64,000 bases of DNA from Jeongeupia naejangsanensis (GTDB lineage Bacteria; Pseudomonadota; Gammaproteobacteria; Burkholderiales; Chitinibacteraceae). The position numbers and the translations under genes were made by a program. Below, piece by piece: positions 9,145 through 17,127 of the stretch; the stretch's first letter is position 1, and each line of letters opens with the position of its first letter. Under the pieces are notes generated by a model. That model worked only from the letters and a program-made list of their open reading frames with translations, ran no database searches and was not told where the DNA came from. The stretch spans positions 62,001-126,000 of the forward strand of contig NZ_JAESND010000007.1 in NCBI RefSeq assembly GCF_016865585.1, in the 5' to 3' direction.

Positions 9145-10011
9145 GTGAGTGACCCGCTGGCCGAGTTCCAGCAGCACCGGGCGAGGCTGTTCGGCCTCGC
9201 TTACCGGATGCTCGGTACGCGTCACGACGCTGACGATGTGCTGCAGGATGCCTGGCTGCGCTGGCAGTCGGGACGGCCTGCGGAACTGGTTTCAAGCGAG
9301 GCGTGGCTGGTGACGCTGGTGACCCGCCTGAGTATCGATCGCCTGCGCCAGGCCAGGCAGGAGCGGGCGGTGTACTCGGGGCCATGGCTGCCCGAACCGG
9401 TGGCCGAGCCGATCGAGCCCCGCTCGCCGGCCGACGTGCTCGAACACTACAACGACGTCTCGATCGCCTTCATGACCCTGCTCGAACGGCTCGGCCCCGA
9501 CGAGCGCGCGGCGTTCCTGCTGCGCGAGGTGTTCGACACCGACTACGCCGAAATCGCGGTGATGCTGGACAAACGCGAGGACAGCTGCCGCCAGCTCGTC
9601 AGTCGTGCCCGGCAGCGGATCGAGGCCGATCGGCCGCGCTTTGCCGTCAGCCGCGATGCGCACCGTGCGCTGCTGGCCCGGTTTGCCGCAGCGGCGCACA
9701 GCGGTGACGTCTCCGAGCTGGCACCGCTGTTCAGCACCGATGTGGTGCTGGTCGGCGATGGTGGTGGCAAGGTGTTCTCGGCATTGCGGCCACTGCTTGG
9801 CCCGGACCGGCTGGCGATGCTGTTCCATGCCATCGCCCGGCGCAACGGCGATTGTTGCCGGTTTGTCGAGACCGAGATCAACGGCGAGCCCTGTCTGGCA
9901 CGTTACGTCGATGGCGTGCTCGACACGGTCTACTGCTTCGTCACCGATGGCGTGCAGATCCGCGAGGTCTACGTATTGCGCAATCCGGACAAGCTGGCCG
10001 GTCTGTACTGA
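9145..10011 (+). CDS. ECF41-family RNA polymerase sigma factor (SigJ-type)
   Basis: A 288-residue ECF sigma factor with a long C-terminal extension of the SnoaL fold. Sigma-70 region 2 (residues 8-75) includes RLFGLAYRMLGTRHDADDVLQDAWLRW. Region 4 (about 110-165) includes FDTDYAEIAVMLDKREDSCRQLVSRAR. The extension carries the conserved ECF41 motifs WLPEP (linker), DGGGK and the terminal NPDKLAGL. In ECF41 sigmas this extension replaces a separate anti-sigma factor and tunes activity. The start is GTG at 9145. The neighbour downstream is an AhpD/CMD protein, the classical ECF41 partner, and a matching promoter stands between the two. Length and architecture are intact. Confidence 0.93.
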   Translation: MSDPLAEFQQHRARLFGLAYRMLGTRHDADDVLQDAWLRWQSGRPAELVSSEAWLVTLVTRLSIDRLRQARQERAVYSGPWLPEPVAEPIEPRSPADVLEHYNDVSIAFMTLLERLGPDERAAFLLREVFDTDYAEIAVMLDKREDSCRQLVSRARQRIEADRPRFAVSRDAHRALLARFAAAAHSGDVSELAPLFSTDVVLVGDGGGKVFSALRPLLGPDRLAMLFHAIARRNGDCCRFVETEINGEPCLARYVDGVLDTVYCFVTDGVQIREVYVLRNPDKLAGLY

Positions 10012-10028
10012 TTTTTTTTCGCCGCACC

Positions 10029-10055
10029 TGTCACAAACGAAAGGGCAGGGACGTC
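10029..10055 (+). promoter_or_regulatory. ECF41-type promoter in front of the AhpD-family gene
   Basis: TGTCACA at 10029-10035 and CGTC at 10052-10055 are separated by exactly 16 nt. This equals the published ECF41 consensus, TGTCACA-N16-CGTC. It lies between the sigma gene and its CMD-family neighbour, where ECF41 target promoters usually sit. The start codon of the target is 48 nt downstream. Confidence 0.85.
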
Positions 10056-10102
10056 TTGTTGGTGAAGCCTCCATTCGGAGGACCCACAACAGGAGCTGTC
10101 CC

Positions 10103-10549
10103 ATGTCTGCCCGTCTCAACTATCGCGCCCTCGCACCCAAGGCCCACCGCGGTTTCGTCGACACCAGCATCGCACTGGGCGAATCGTCGCTCGGCAAGGT
10201 GCTGATCGACCTCGTCTACCTGCGCGTTTCGCAACTGAATGGTTGCGCCTACTGCGTCAATCTGCACGGCAATGACTTGCTCAGGGCCGGTGAATCGTTC
10301 GCACGCGTCAACAGCGTCTCCGCATGGCACGAAGCGCCTTTCTATTCCGAACGCGAACGCGCCGCGCTGGCTTGGGCCGAGTCGGTCACGCTGATCCGCG
10401 AAACCCGCGCAGCAGATACCGAGTTCGATGCACTGAAGGCGTTGTTCAGCGAGCAGGAAATTGCCGAACTGACTTATGCGGTTGCGCTGATGAATGCCTT
10501 CAACCGGATGGCGGTGGGCATGCGGATGCCGGTACCGATGGAGGGTTAG
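10103..10549 (+). CDS. AhpD-like carboxymuconolactone decarboxylase-family protein (ECF41 target)
   Basis: A 148-residue CMD-domain protein. The redox motif with flanking residues is visible as LNGCAYCVNLHGNDL (CxxC plus the downstream His), as in AhpD-like alkylhydroperoxidase and YciW-type proteins. It probably acts on a peroxide or a related small reactive molecule in the cytoplasm. The ATG at 10103 follows AGGAG at 8-nt spacing. The gene belongs to the COE class (carboxymuconolactone decarboxylases, oxidoreductases, epimerases) that almost always neighbours ECF41 sigma genes. It is very likely the direct target of the upstream sigma factor. The true substrate of these COE proteins is not established. 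Confidence 0.9.
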   Translation: MSARLNYRALAPKAHRGFVDTSIALGESSLGKVLIDLVYLRVSQLNGCAYCVNLHGNDLLRAGESFARVNSVSAWHEAPFYSERERAALAWAESVTLIRETRAADTEFDALKALFSEQEIAELTYAVALMNAFNRMAVGMRMPVPMEG

Positions 10550-10712
10550 CTGACGAGGCCGGCGCTCGCCGACCGTATTGATGACGTTGGAATGCGTGCG
10601 AATGCAGTGTTGTGCCTATGTGCTGTCAATGGTGTCAGTCGTTACATCTTTCTTCAATTGAAAGTAAACTTGCCGTCGTTTTGACGATTACTTTTCAAAT
10701 ACTGGTGGAAAG

Positions 10713-12509
10713 ATGCAGCAATTGAAGCGTGGTGTGGTGGTGGCTCTGGCAGCGGCGGGGTTGTTGTCGGCGTGTGGTGGTGGCGGTGGCGGGAGTGACT
10801 CCGGTTCGACACCGACGCCGACGCCATCACCGTCGGTCAAGACACTGAGCGGCACCGCCGCGACCGGCGCGCCGATCGTCGGTACGCTGACGATCAAGGA
10901 TGCGACCGGCAAGCTCAAGGATGTCGTGATTGCAGCTGATGGCAGCTACAACATCGATGTCAGCGACATGACTGCGCCGCTGATCCTGCGAGCGAAGGGA
11001 ACCGTTGCCGGCCGTACCGTTACGCTGTATTCGGCGGCAATGAGCGCCGACCTGAACAAGACGGTCAACGTCACGCCGTTTACCGATTTGATCCTTGCCA
11101 ATGTCGCCGGTGGCTTGGCCGAAGCGCTGTTCAACGGGGCCGGGAGCAAGAAGCTCACCGACGCCGATCTGGCTAGGCAGCAGCAAATCCTGCGGGACCG
11201 TCTGTTGCCGGTACTGAAGAAGCTCGGACTGGCCGACAGCATCGACCTGCTGCATACCGTGTTCAAGGCCGACAAAACCGGCCTCGATGCTGCGCTGGAC
11301 ATCCTCAAGGTCGATATCGATCCCGATACGCTGGTCGCGACGATTCGCAATACGCTGACAGGCGATACGGTCAAGGATGACGTGAGCAGCCAGACCGACA
11401 CTGGTGCGCTGCCCGAGCCGCTGGGGGACCTGACCCAATCGCAGAAGGACCTCGTCGAACTGCAGGCGGCGTTCAAGAACTATGTTGCATTGTTCAATCA
11501 GGGCGACACGCCTTCGGTCCGAGAGCAGCTGGCAGCGCTGATTGCCGATGACTATCTCGACAACGGCGACCGCAAGCAGGACGTACTGAATGCACTGGCC
11601 AAGGGCGACCAGCTCGGTGCCAACTTCGATTTGCTCAGCGTGGATGTGGCGAAGGCCAAATACTGTTTCCGGTATTCGATCGATGATCACAAGAGTACGG
11701 AGCCGGGCTCGAACAGCAATTGCGCCCTCAAGGCGCTGGACGGCAAGTGGCGGCTGGCCGGCAATGGCCGTCTGGTGGAAATCAGTGTGGGTTCCTTTGC
11801 ATACTGGTTCCCGGCCAGAAACACCGTGTCCAACGGTGTCAGCGTCGGAATCAGGGATGCGCATAACCTTGCCCGTTATGCGGTGGCGACCGGTCCGGGC
11901 TTCCCTGATGGCGGGGTGGCACTGGTCAACAATGCACCGTCCAACGACTGGTACAAGTTCGAAAACCAGGCGTATGGATACGACATCCTGGACTCAGGAT
12001 TCGGCCTTGATCTCGGCAAGGTGGTGAAGGGCGGTGTTTACACTGTGACCCTGTATGCAGAGAAGGGCGCGCCTCAGCCGTTGGCGGTGTATCAGGAAAA
12101 ACTCGACGTTGCGCCACTGCCGGACGACATCGTCAAGCTCATCCCGGCCCTGCGCTTTCCGAGCATTACTTCTCCGAAATCGGTCAGTGATGTCAGTGGT
12201 GCTTCGTTCACGTTGTCGTGGACCTTGCCGTCACGGAGCAAGACACGCTGGGCGCAGGTTCTCGCCGGCATGGAGGATTTTTACGTTTTCTATGGCGATG
12301 AAGGCCGGACTGTAACCAGCAAGCGCTTCGATCGCGTCAGCGCCAAGCCGGTGATGACAGGAACGGCGTGGGTGCAGGTTGTCGACAAGGACGGACGCCA
12401 CTTTGGGACGACGCAGGAGTTGACGGGCGGGGCGGTCAACAATCAGCTCAGCCGCAGTGCAAAGCCGGCCGGCGTGCTGGCTGTCGGGGCAAATCGCGCG
12501 GCACCCTGA
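10713..12509 (+). CDS. Large putative lipoprotein, function unknown
   Basis: A 598-residue protein with a clear lipoprotein signal: a basic start, a hydrophobic stretch and the lipobox LSAC with Cys21. A poly-Gly/Ser stretch and a PTPTPTPSPS linker tether it to the membrane. The next part (GTAATGAPIVGTLTIKDATG, residues about 48-100) resembles a carboxypeptidase-regulatory or bacterial Ig-like beta domain. Then comes a helical section of about 200 residues. The C-terminal third is beta-rich with a fibronectin-like pattern (SFTLSWTLP). No catalytic motif is visible. A possible surface or periplasmic binding role is inferred only from architecture. It stands alone, ending in a strong bidirectional terminator. 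Confidence 0.75.
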   Translation: MQQLKRGVVVALAAAGLLSACGGGGGGSDSGSTPTPTPSPSVKTLSGTAATGAPIVGTLTIKDATGKLKDVVIAADGSYNIDVSDMTAPLILRAKGTVAGRTVTLYSAAMSADLNKTVNVTPFTDLILANVAGGLAEALFNGAGSKKLTDADLARQQQILRDRLLPVLKKLGLADSIDLLHTVFKADKTGLDAALDILKVDIDPDTLVATIRNTLTGDTVKDDVSSQTDTGALPEPLGDLTQSQKDLVELQAAFKNYVALFNQGDTPSVREQLAALIADDYLDNGDRKQDVLNALAKGDQLGANFDLLSVDVAKAKYCFRYSIDDHKSTEPGSNSNCALKALDGKWRLAGNGRLVEISVGSFAYWFPARNTVSNGVSVGIRDAHNLARYAVATGPGFPDGGVALVNNAPSNDWYKFENQAYGYDILDSGFGLDLGKVVKGGVYTVTLYAEKGAPQPLAVYQEKLDVAPLPDDIVKLIPALRFPSITSPKSVSDVSGASFTLSWTLPSRSKTRWAQVLAGMEDFYVFYGDEGRTVTSKRFDRVSAKPVMTGTAWVQVVDKDGRHFGTTQELTGGAVNNQLSRSAKPAGVLAVGANRAAP

Positions 12510-12520
12510 TTCAAGCGCTG

Positions 12521-12556
12521 ACGTAAAAAAGCCGGCGTCAGCCGGCTTTTTTACGT
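12521..12556. terminator. Bidirectional Rho-independent terminator
   Basis: A 36-nt inverted repeat: ACGTAAAAAAGCCGGC and its exact complement around a 4-nt loop (GTCA). It has an A-run on one side and a T-run on the other, so it can end both the lipoprotein gene and the convergent GNAT gene. Confidence 0.88.
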
Positions 12557-12563
12557 CCCCGTA

Positions 12564-12851
12564 TCAGAACCGCACATCTGCGTATTCCTCGCCCTTCTTC
12601 TTGAACACGCTGGCGGCAAACGGGCACAGCGGCAGGATTTTCATGCCGTTGGTGCGGGCATGCGCAACCGCAGCGTCGACGAGCTGGTAGCCGACACCCT
12701 GTCCGCCGTAGGCAGCATCCACGTCGGTGTGGTCGATGATGAAACGGTCGTCGCCCAGCGGCGAGTAGGTCATTTCGGCTGCGACCTTGCCGGCGTCGAC
12801 GGCGACGAAGCGGTGGTTGGCGGGTTCGTGAACGATGGTTAACGTGGCCAT
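12564..12851 (-). CDS. Small GNAT-like N-acetyltransferase (COG2388 type)
   Basis: A 95-residue protein of the short GNAT class (YjdJ/COG2388). Visible signs are a beta core (ITHEP-type start, MTYSPLGDDRFIIDHTDV), the acetyl-CoA loop AYGGQGVGYQLVDAAVAHA and the terminal KILPLCPFAASVFKKK. That last motif, with a Cys in PLCPFA and the F-KK ending, is typical of this family. The substrates of these small GNATs are mostly unknown. The ATG is the complement of 12849-12851. It stands alone between a bidirectional terminator and the purL terminator, which lies upstream of it. Confidence 0.8.
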   Translation of the reverse strand: MATLTIVHEPANHRFVAVDAGKVAAEMTYSPLGDDRFIIDHTDVDAAYGGQGVGYQLVDAAVAHARTNGMKILPLCPFAASVFKKKGEEYADVRF

Positions 12852-12903
12852 CCTTGGCTCCGGTGTGAAGGGAAAGCGTTCAGCCTAGCATGACGGCAGC
12901 AAC

Positions 12904-12933
12904 AAAAAACCGGCCAGAAGGTCGGTTTTTTTT
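12904..12933 (-). terminator. Rho-independent terminator of purL
   Basis: Read on the minus strand it is a hairpin of AACCGACC with GGCCGGTT (one wobble pair) around a 4-nt loop, followed by six T, shortly after the purL stop. A T-run also follows on the plus strand. Confidence 0.75.
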
Positions 12934-12955
12934 CATGGTGCGGTGGGTACGGTGA

Positions 12956-15900
12956 TCAGCCGACCCACTTGCGCGCGTTGCGGAACATCCGCAGCCATGC
13001 GCCGTCCTCGCCCCAGTTCTCCGGATGCCACGAGTTCTGCACGGTGCGGAACACGCGTTCCGGGTGCGGCATCATGATCGAGAAGCGGCCGTCGGCGGTG
13101 GTGACGCCGGCGATGCCTTGCGGGCTGCCGTTCGGGTTCAGCGGGTAGGTCTCGGTGACCTTGCCGCCGTGATCCACGTAGCGCATCGCGACGATGGCCT
13201 GCTTGATGTCGCCCTGCTGGCTGAAGTTGGCAAAGCCTTCGCCGTGGCTGACGACGACCGGGACTTGCGTGCCGGCCATGCCGCCGAAGAACAGCGACGG
13301 CGAGTCGGTCAGTTCGGCCATGACGAAGCGCGCTTCGAACTGTTCGCTCTGGTTGCGGGTGAACTTCGGCCATGCCTGCGCGCCCGGGACGATGCCCGAG
13401 AGGTTGGCCATCATCTGGCAACCGTTGCAGACGCCGAGGCCGAAGGTGTCGGCGCGGTTGAAGAAGGCTTCGAACTCGCTGCGGGCACGATCGTTGAACA
13501 GGATGGACTTGGCCCAGCCTTCGCCGGCGCCGAGCACGTCGCCGTAGCTGAAGCCGCCGCAGGCAGCGAGGCCGGCGAAGTCGGCCAGCGAGACGCGGCC
13601 GGCGATGACGTCGCTCATGTGCACGTCGGTCGCGGCAAAGCCGGCGCGGGTGAACGCGGCAGCCATTTCGACGTGACCGTTGACGCCCTGTTCGCGCAGG
13701 ACGGCAACGCGCGGCTTGGCGCCGGTATTGATGAACGGCGCGGCGATGTTGTCCGACGGGTCGAACGACAGTTTGGCGAACAGGCCCTTGTCACCCTTGG
13801 CGTCGAGCTGTGCGTATTCCGAATCGGCGCAGGCCGGGTTGTCGCGCAGGCGCTGGATGCGCCAGCTGGTTTCCGACCACGCCTTGTGCAGCGCGACGCG
13901 GCCTTCTTCCAGCACCAGACGGTTGCGCTTCTTGATCTTCAGCTTGTCGTCGTGGTTCAGCGTGCCGATCACGTGCAGTTCGCTGCGAATGCCGACGTTG
14001 GCGAACGCGGCGATTACCGCAGCGGTGTCGCTGCGCTTGACCTGCAGCACGGCGCCGAGTTCTTCGTTGAACAGCACGCCCATCATCCGGCCGTTTTCGG
14101 CGCGGGCGATGTCTTCCGGCGTCAGTTCGTCTTCCTCGCGACCGCGGCGACGGCGTTCGATGCACAGCTCGTCGATTTCCAGCGTCACGCCGACATGGCC
14201 GGCGAACATCATTTCGCTGACCGTCGCGAACAGACCACCGTCCGAACGGTCGTGGTAGGCGAGGATGCGGCCATCGGCGTTGAGCTTCTGCACCGTCTCG
14301 AAGAACGACTTCAGGTGCGGCACGCTGACGACGTCCGGCGCCCACTGGCCGACCTGCTTGTACACCTGCGCCAGCGCCGAGCCGCCGAGGCGGCATTTGC
14401 CGTCGCCGAGGTCGATCAGGATCAGGTCGGTGTCGGCCTCGTTCTTCAGTTGCGGCGTCAGCACGCGGCGCACGTCGGTGACCGGGGCGAAGCCGGTGAT
14501 CACCAGCGACAGCGGTGCAGTGACCTGTTTGGCCTCGTCGCCTTCGGACCAGACGGTCTTCATCGACATCGAGTCCTTGCCGACCGGGATCGACACGCCC
14601 AGCTCGCGGCACAGCTCGAGGCCGACGGCCTTGACGGTGTCGTAGAGGTTGGCGTCTTCACCGGGGTGGCCGGCCGGCGCCATCCAGTTGGCCGAAAGCT
14701 TGACGTCGCCGAGCTGGGCGATCGGCGCGGCGGCCAGGTTGGTCAGTGCTTCGGCGACGGCCATCCGGCCCGAGGCCGGACCCGAGATCAGCGCCAGCGG
14801 CGTGCGCTCGCCCATCGCCATTGCCTCGCCCAGATAGGTGTCGTAGCCCATCGCGGTGACCGCGACGTCGGCGACCGGCACCTGCCAAGGACCGACGAAC
14901 TGGTCGCGCGCGGTGAAGCCGCCGACGGTACGGTCGCCGATATTGATCAGGAAGGATTTGTCGGCCACGGCGGGTAGCTGCAGCACGCGGTAGGCCGCTT
15001 CCTTCAGGTCGATGCCCGACGAGTCGAACACCTTCAGTTCCGGCTTGACCCGGGTGACGTCGCGGGTCATTTTCGGCGGCTTGCCGAGCAGCACTTCCAT
15101 CGGCATGTCGACCGGCTTGTTGCCGAAATGCGGGTCTTCGACGACCAGCTGTTTTTCGTCGGTAACGCGACCGATCACCGCGTACGGGCAACGTTCGCGT
15201 TCACAGATCGCTTCGAACGCCAGCAGGTTGGCCGGCGAAATCGCCAGCACGTAGCGCTCCTGCGATTCGTTCGACCAGATTTCCTTCGGGCTCATGCCCT
15301 TTTCTTCGATGTTGACCTTGCGCAGATCGAACACGGCTCCCTGGCCGGCGTCGTTGACGAGTTCGGGGAAGGCGTTCGAGATACCGCCCGCACCGACGTC
15401 GTGGATCGACAGTACCGGGTTGTTTTCACCCTGCTGCCAGCAGCGGTCGATGACTTCCTGCGCGCGGCGTTCGATTTCCGGGTTGCCGCGCTGGACCGAA
15501 TCGAAGTCGAGGTCGGCCGCGTTGGCGCCGGTTGCCATCGAGCTGGCGGCGCTACCACCCATGCCGATCAGCATGCCCGGGCCGCCGAGCTGGATCAGCA
15601 GGCTGCCGTCGGGCAGGCCGTGCTTGCCGACGTGCAGCGCGTTGATGTTGCCCATGCCGCCGGCGATCATGATCGGCTTGTGGTAGCCGCGACGCTCGCC
15701 GCCGAAGTCTTCCTCGAAGGTACGGAAGTAGCCGGCGATGTTCGGGCGGCCGAATTCGTTGTTGAACGCAGCGCCACCGATCGGGCCTTCGATCATGATG
15801 TCCAGCGCCGACGCGATGCGGTCGGGCTTGCCGTAGGCCGGGTCTTCCCAGGGCTGGACCGCGCCGGGGAGATTCAGGTTCGACACGGTAAAGCCGGTCA

Positions 15901-16903
15901 GGCCGGCCTTGGGCTTGGAGCCGCGGCCGGTTGCGCCTTCATCGCGGATTTCGCCGCCCGAGCCGGTTGCCGCACCCGGGAAGGGCGAGATCGCGGTTGG
16001 GTGATTGTGCGTTTCCACCTTCATCAGGATGTGGGTGGTTTCGTCGTGGTAGGCGTAATCGGCGCTGCCCGGCTGCGGGTAGAAGCGGCCGATCTTTGCA
16101 CCTTCGATCACCGACGAGTTGTCCGAGTACGCGACCACGGTGCCGGCCGGGGCGGCCTTGTGGGTTTCGCGGATCATGCCGAACAGGCTGTACGGCTGCG
16201 CTTCGCCGTCGATCACGTAGTTGGCGTTGAAGATCTTGTGGCGACAGTGTTCGGAGTTGGCCTGCGCGAACATCGTCAGTTCGACGTCGGTCGGATTGCG
16301 CTGCAGGCGGGTGAAGTTTTCAACCAGATAGTCGATTTCGTCGTCCGACAGGGCCAGACCGAACTCGACGTTGGCTTTTTCCAGCGCCGGCTTGCCGCCT
16401 TTCAATACATCGACGGTCGCCAGCGGCTTCGGCTCGAAATGGCGGAACAGCTCGTTGCCGGCGTCCAGCGTTTCGAAGACCTGTTCGGTCATCCGGTCGT
16501 GGATCAGCGGCAGCAGCAGGTTCTTTTCGGCCGTCGACAGCGGTGCGCCGTGCTTGCTGGCGTAGACGGCAATCCCGCGCTCGATCCGCGCGATCTTGCC
16601 GAGACCACAGTGCTCGGCGATATCGGTCGCCTTGCTCGACCATGGCGAAATTGTGCCCAGACGCGGGAGGACCAGCAGCAGCGCGCCGACCGCCTTGGCC
16701 GGCTCACACGGTTCGCCGTAGTGCAGGATGCGCGCCAGCGTGGCCTGTTCCTTGTCGTCCAGCGGTGCCTCCACTTCCGCGAAGTGCCAGAACTCGGCGT
16801 ACAGGTCCGCTTGAATGCCGTTTTCGGCCAGCGCGGTGCGCAGTTTATCGAGCCGGAAGGCGGAGAGCGCGGTGCCACCGCGCAGCTGGAGAACGTCTGC
16901 CAT
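12956..16903 (-). CDS. purL: Phosphoribosylformylglycinamidine synthase, large single-chain PurL
   Basis: A 1315-residue FGAM synthase of the proteobacterial single-chain type. It converts FGAR, glutamine and ATP to FGAM in purine synthesis. The N-terminal PurS-like part begins [20 protein letters not shown]. Two AIRS-type ATP-binding halves follow, with [10 protein letters not shown] and [20 protein letters not shown] clearly readable. The C-terminal glutamine amidotransferase has its nucleophile in GVCNGCQ and a His-Glu in MMPHPERVF. The start at 16903 matches the family start; an in-frame ATG 21 nt upstream exists and neither has a strong ribosome site. It stands alone. Long open frames on the opposite strand here are compositional shadows. 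Confidence 0.96.
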   Translation of the reverse strand: MADVLQLRGGTALSAFRLDKLRTALAENGIQADLYAEFWHFAEVEAPLDDKEQATLARILHYGEPCEPAKAVGALLLVLPRLGTISPWSSKATDIAEHCGLGKIARIERGIAVYASKHGAPLSTAEKNLLLPLIHDRMTEQVFETLDAGNELFRHFEPKPLATVDVLKGGKPALEKANVEFGLALSDDEIDYLVENFTRLQRNPTDVELTMFAQANSEHCRHKIFNANYVIDGEAQPYSLFGMIRETHKAAPAGTVVAYSDNSSVIEGAKIGRFYPQPGSADYAYHDETTHILMKVETHNHPTAISPFPGAATGSGGEIRDEGATGRGSKPKAGLTGFTVSNLNLPGAVQPWEDPAYGKPDRIASALDIMIEGPIGGAAFNNEFGRPNIAGYFRTFEEDFGGERRGYHKPIMIAGGMGNINALHVGKHGLPDGSLLIQLGGPGMLIGMGGSAASSMATGANAADLDFDSVQRGNPEIERRAQEVIDRCWQQGENNPVLSIHDVGAGGISNAFPELVNDAGQGAVFDLRKVNIEEKGMSPKEIWSNESQERYVLAISPANLLAFEAICERERCPYAVIGRVTDEKQLVVEDPHFGNKPVDMPMEVLLGKPPKMTRDVTRVKPELKVFDSSGIDLKEAAYRVLQLPAVADKSFLINIGDRTVGGFTARDQFVGPWQVPVADVAVTAMGYDTYLGEAMAMGERTPLALISGPASGRMAVAEALTNLAAAPIAQLGDVKLSANWMAPAGHPGEDANLYDTVKAVGLELCRELGVSIPVGKDSMSMKTVWSEGDEAKQVTAPLSLVITGFAPVTDVRRVLTPQLKNEADTDLILIDLGDGKCRLGGSALAQVYKQVGQWAPDVVSVPHLKSFFETVQKLNADGRILAYHDRSDGGLFATVSEMMFAGHVGVTLEIDELCIERRRRGREEDELTPEDIARAENGRMMGVLFNEELGAVLQVKRSDTAAVIAAFANVGIRSELHVIGTLNHDDKLKIKKRNRLVLEEGRVALHKAWSETSWRIQRLRDNPACADSEYAQLDAKGDKGLFAKLSFDPSDNIAAPFINTGAKPRVAVLREQGVNGHVEMAAAFTRAGFAATDVHMSDVIAGRVSLADFAGLAACGGFSYGDVLGAGEGWAKSILFNDRARSEFEAFFNRADTFGLGVCNGCQMMANLSGIVPGAQAWPKFTRNQSEQFEARFVMAELTDSPSLFFGGMAGTQVPVVVSHGEGFANFSQQGDIKQAIVAMRYVDHGGKVTETYPLNPNGSPQGIAGVTTADGRFSIMMPHPERVFRTVQNSWHPENWGEDGAWLRMFRNARKWVG

Positions 16904-17042
16904 GTCGTAAGGTCCGGAAATCATGGGTAAAAATCGGAGGCGCAATTGTACCGAAAAACGCGCTTTCCCGCTTTGCGCTGCGCCGTCCGTCTGGCGGTAT
17001 TTTCTCTGGTTGTTGCATGTCAGGAAAAGCGCCTATCGGCCG

Positions 17043-17072
17043 TTGTTCTACTTAAGAGTTTGCTTCTACACT
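17043..17072 (+). promoter_or_regulatory. Candidate sigma-70 promoter of the GH20 gene
   Basis: TTGTTC (17043-17048) and TACACT (17067-17072) are 18 nt apart, in a locally less GC-rich stretch 56 nt before the start codon. It is a moderate match only, and no operator could be recognised. Confidence 0.35.
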
Positions 17073-17127
17073 GTCGGCGTCGGGTGGCACAGACCACCGT
17101 CTTACGAATCGGAAAGAGGAAGAGAAG

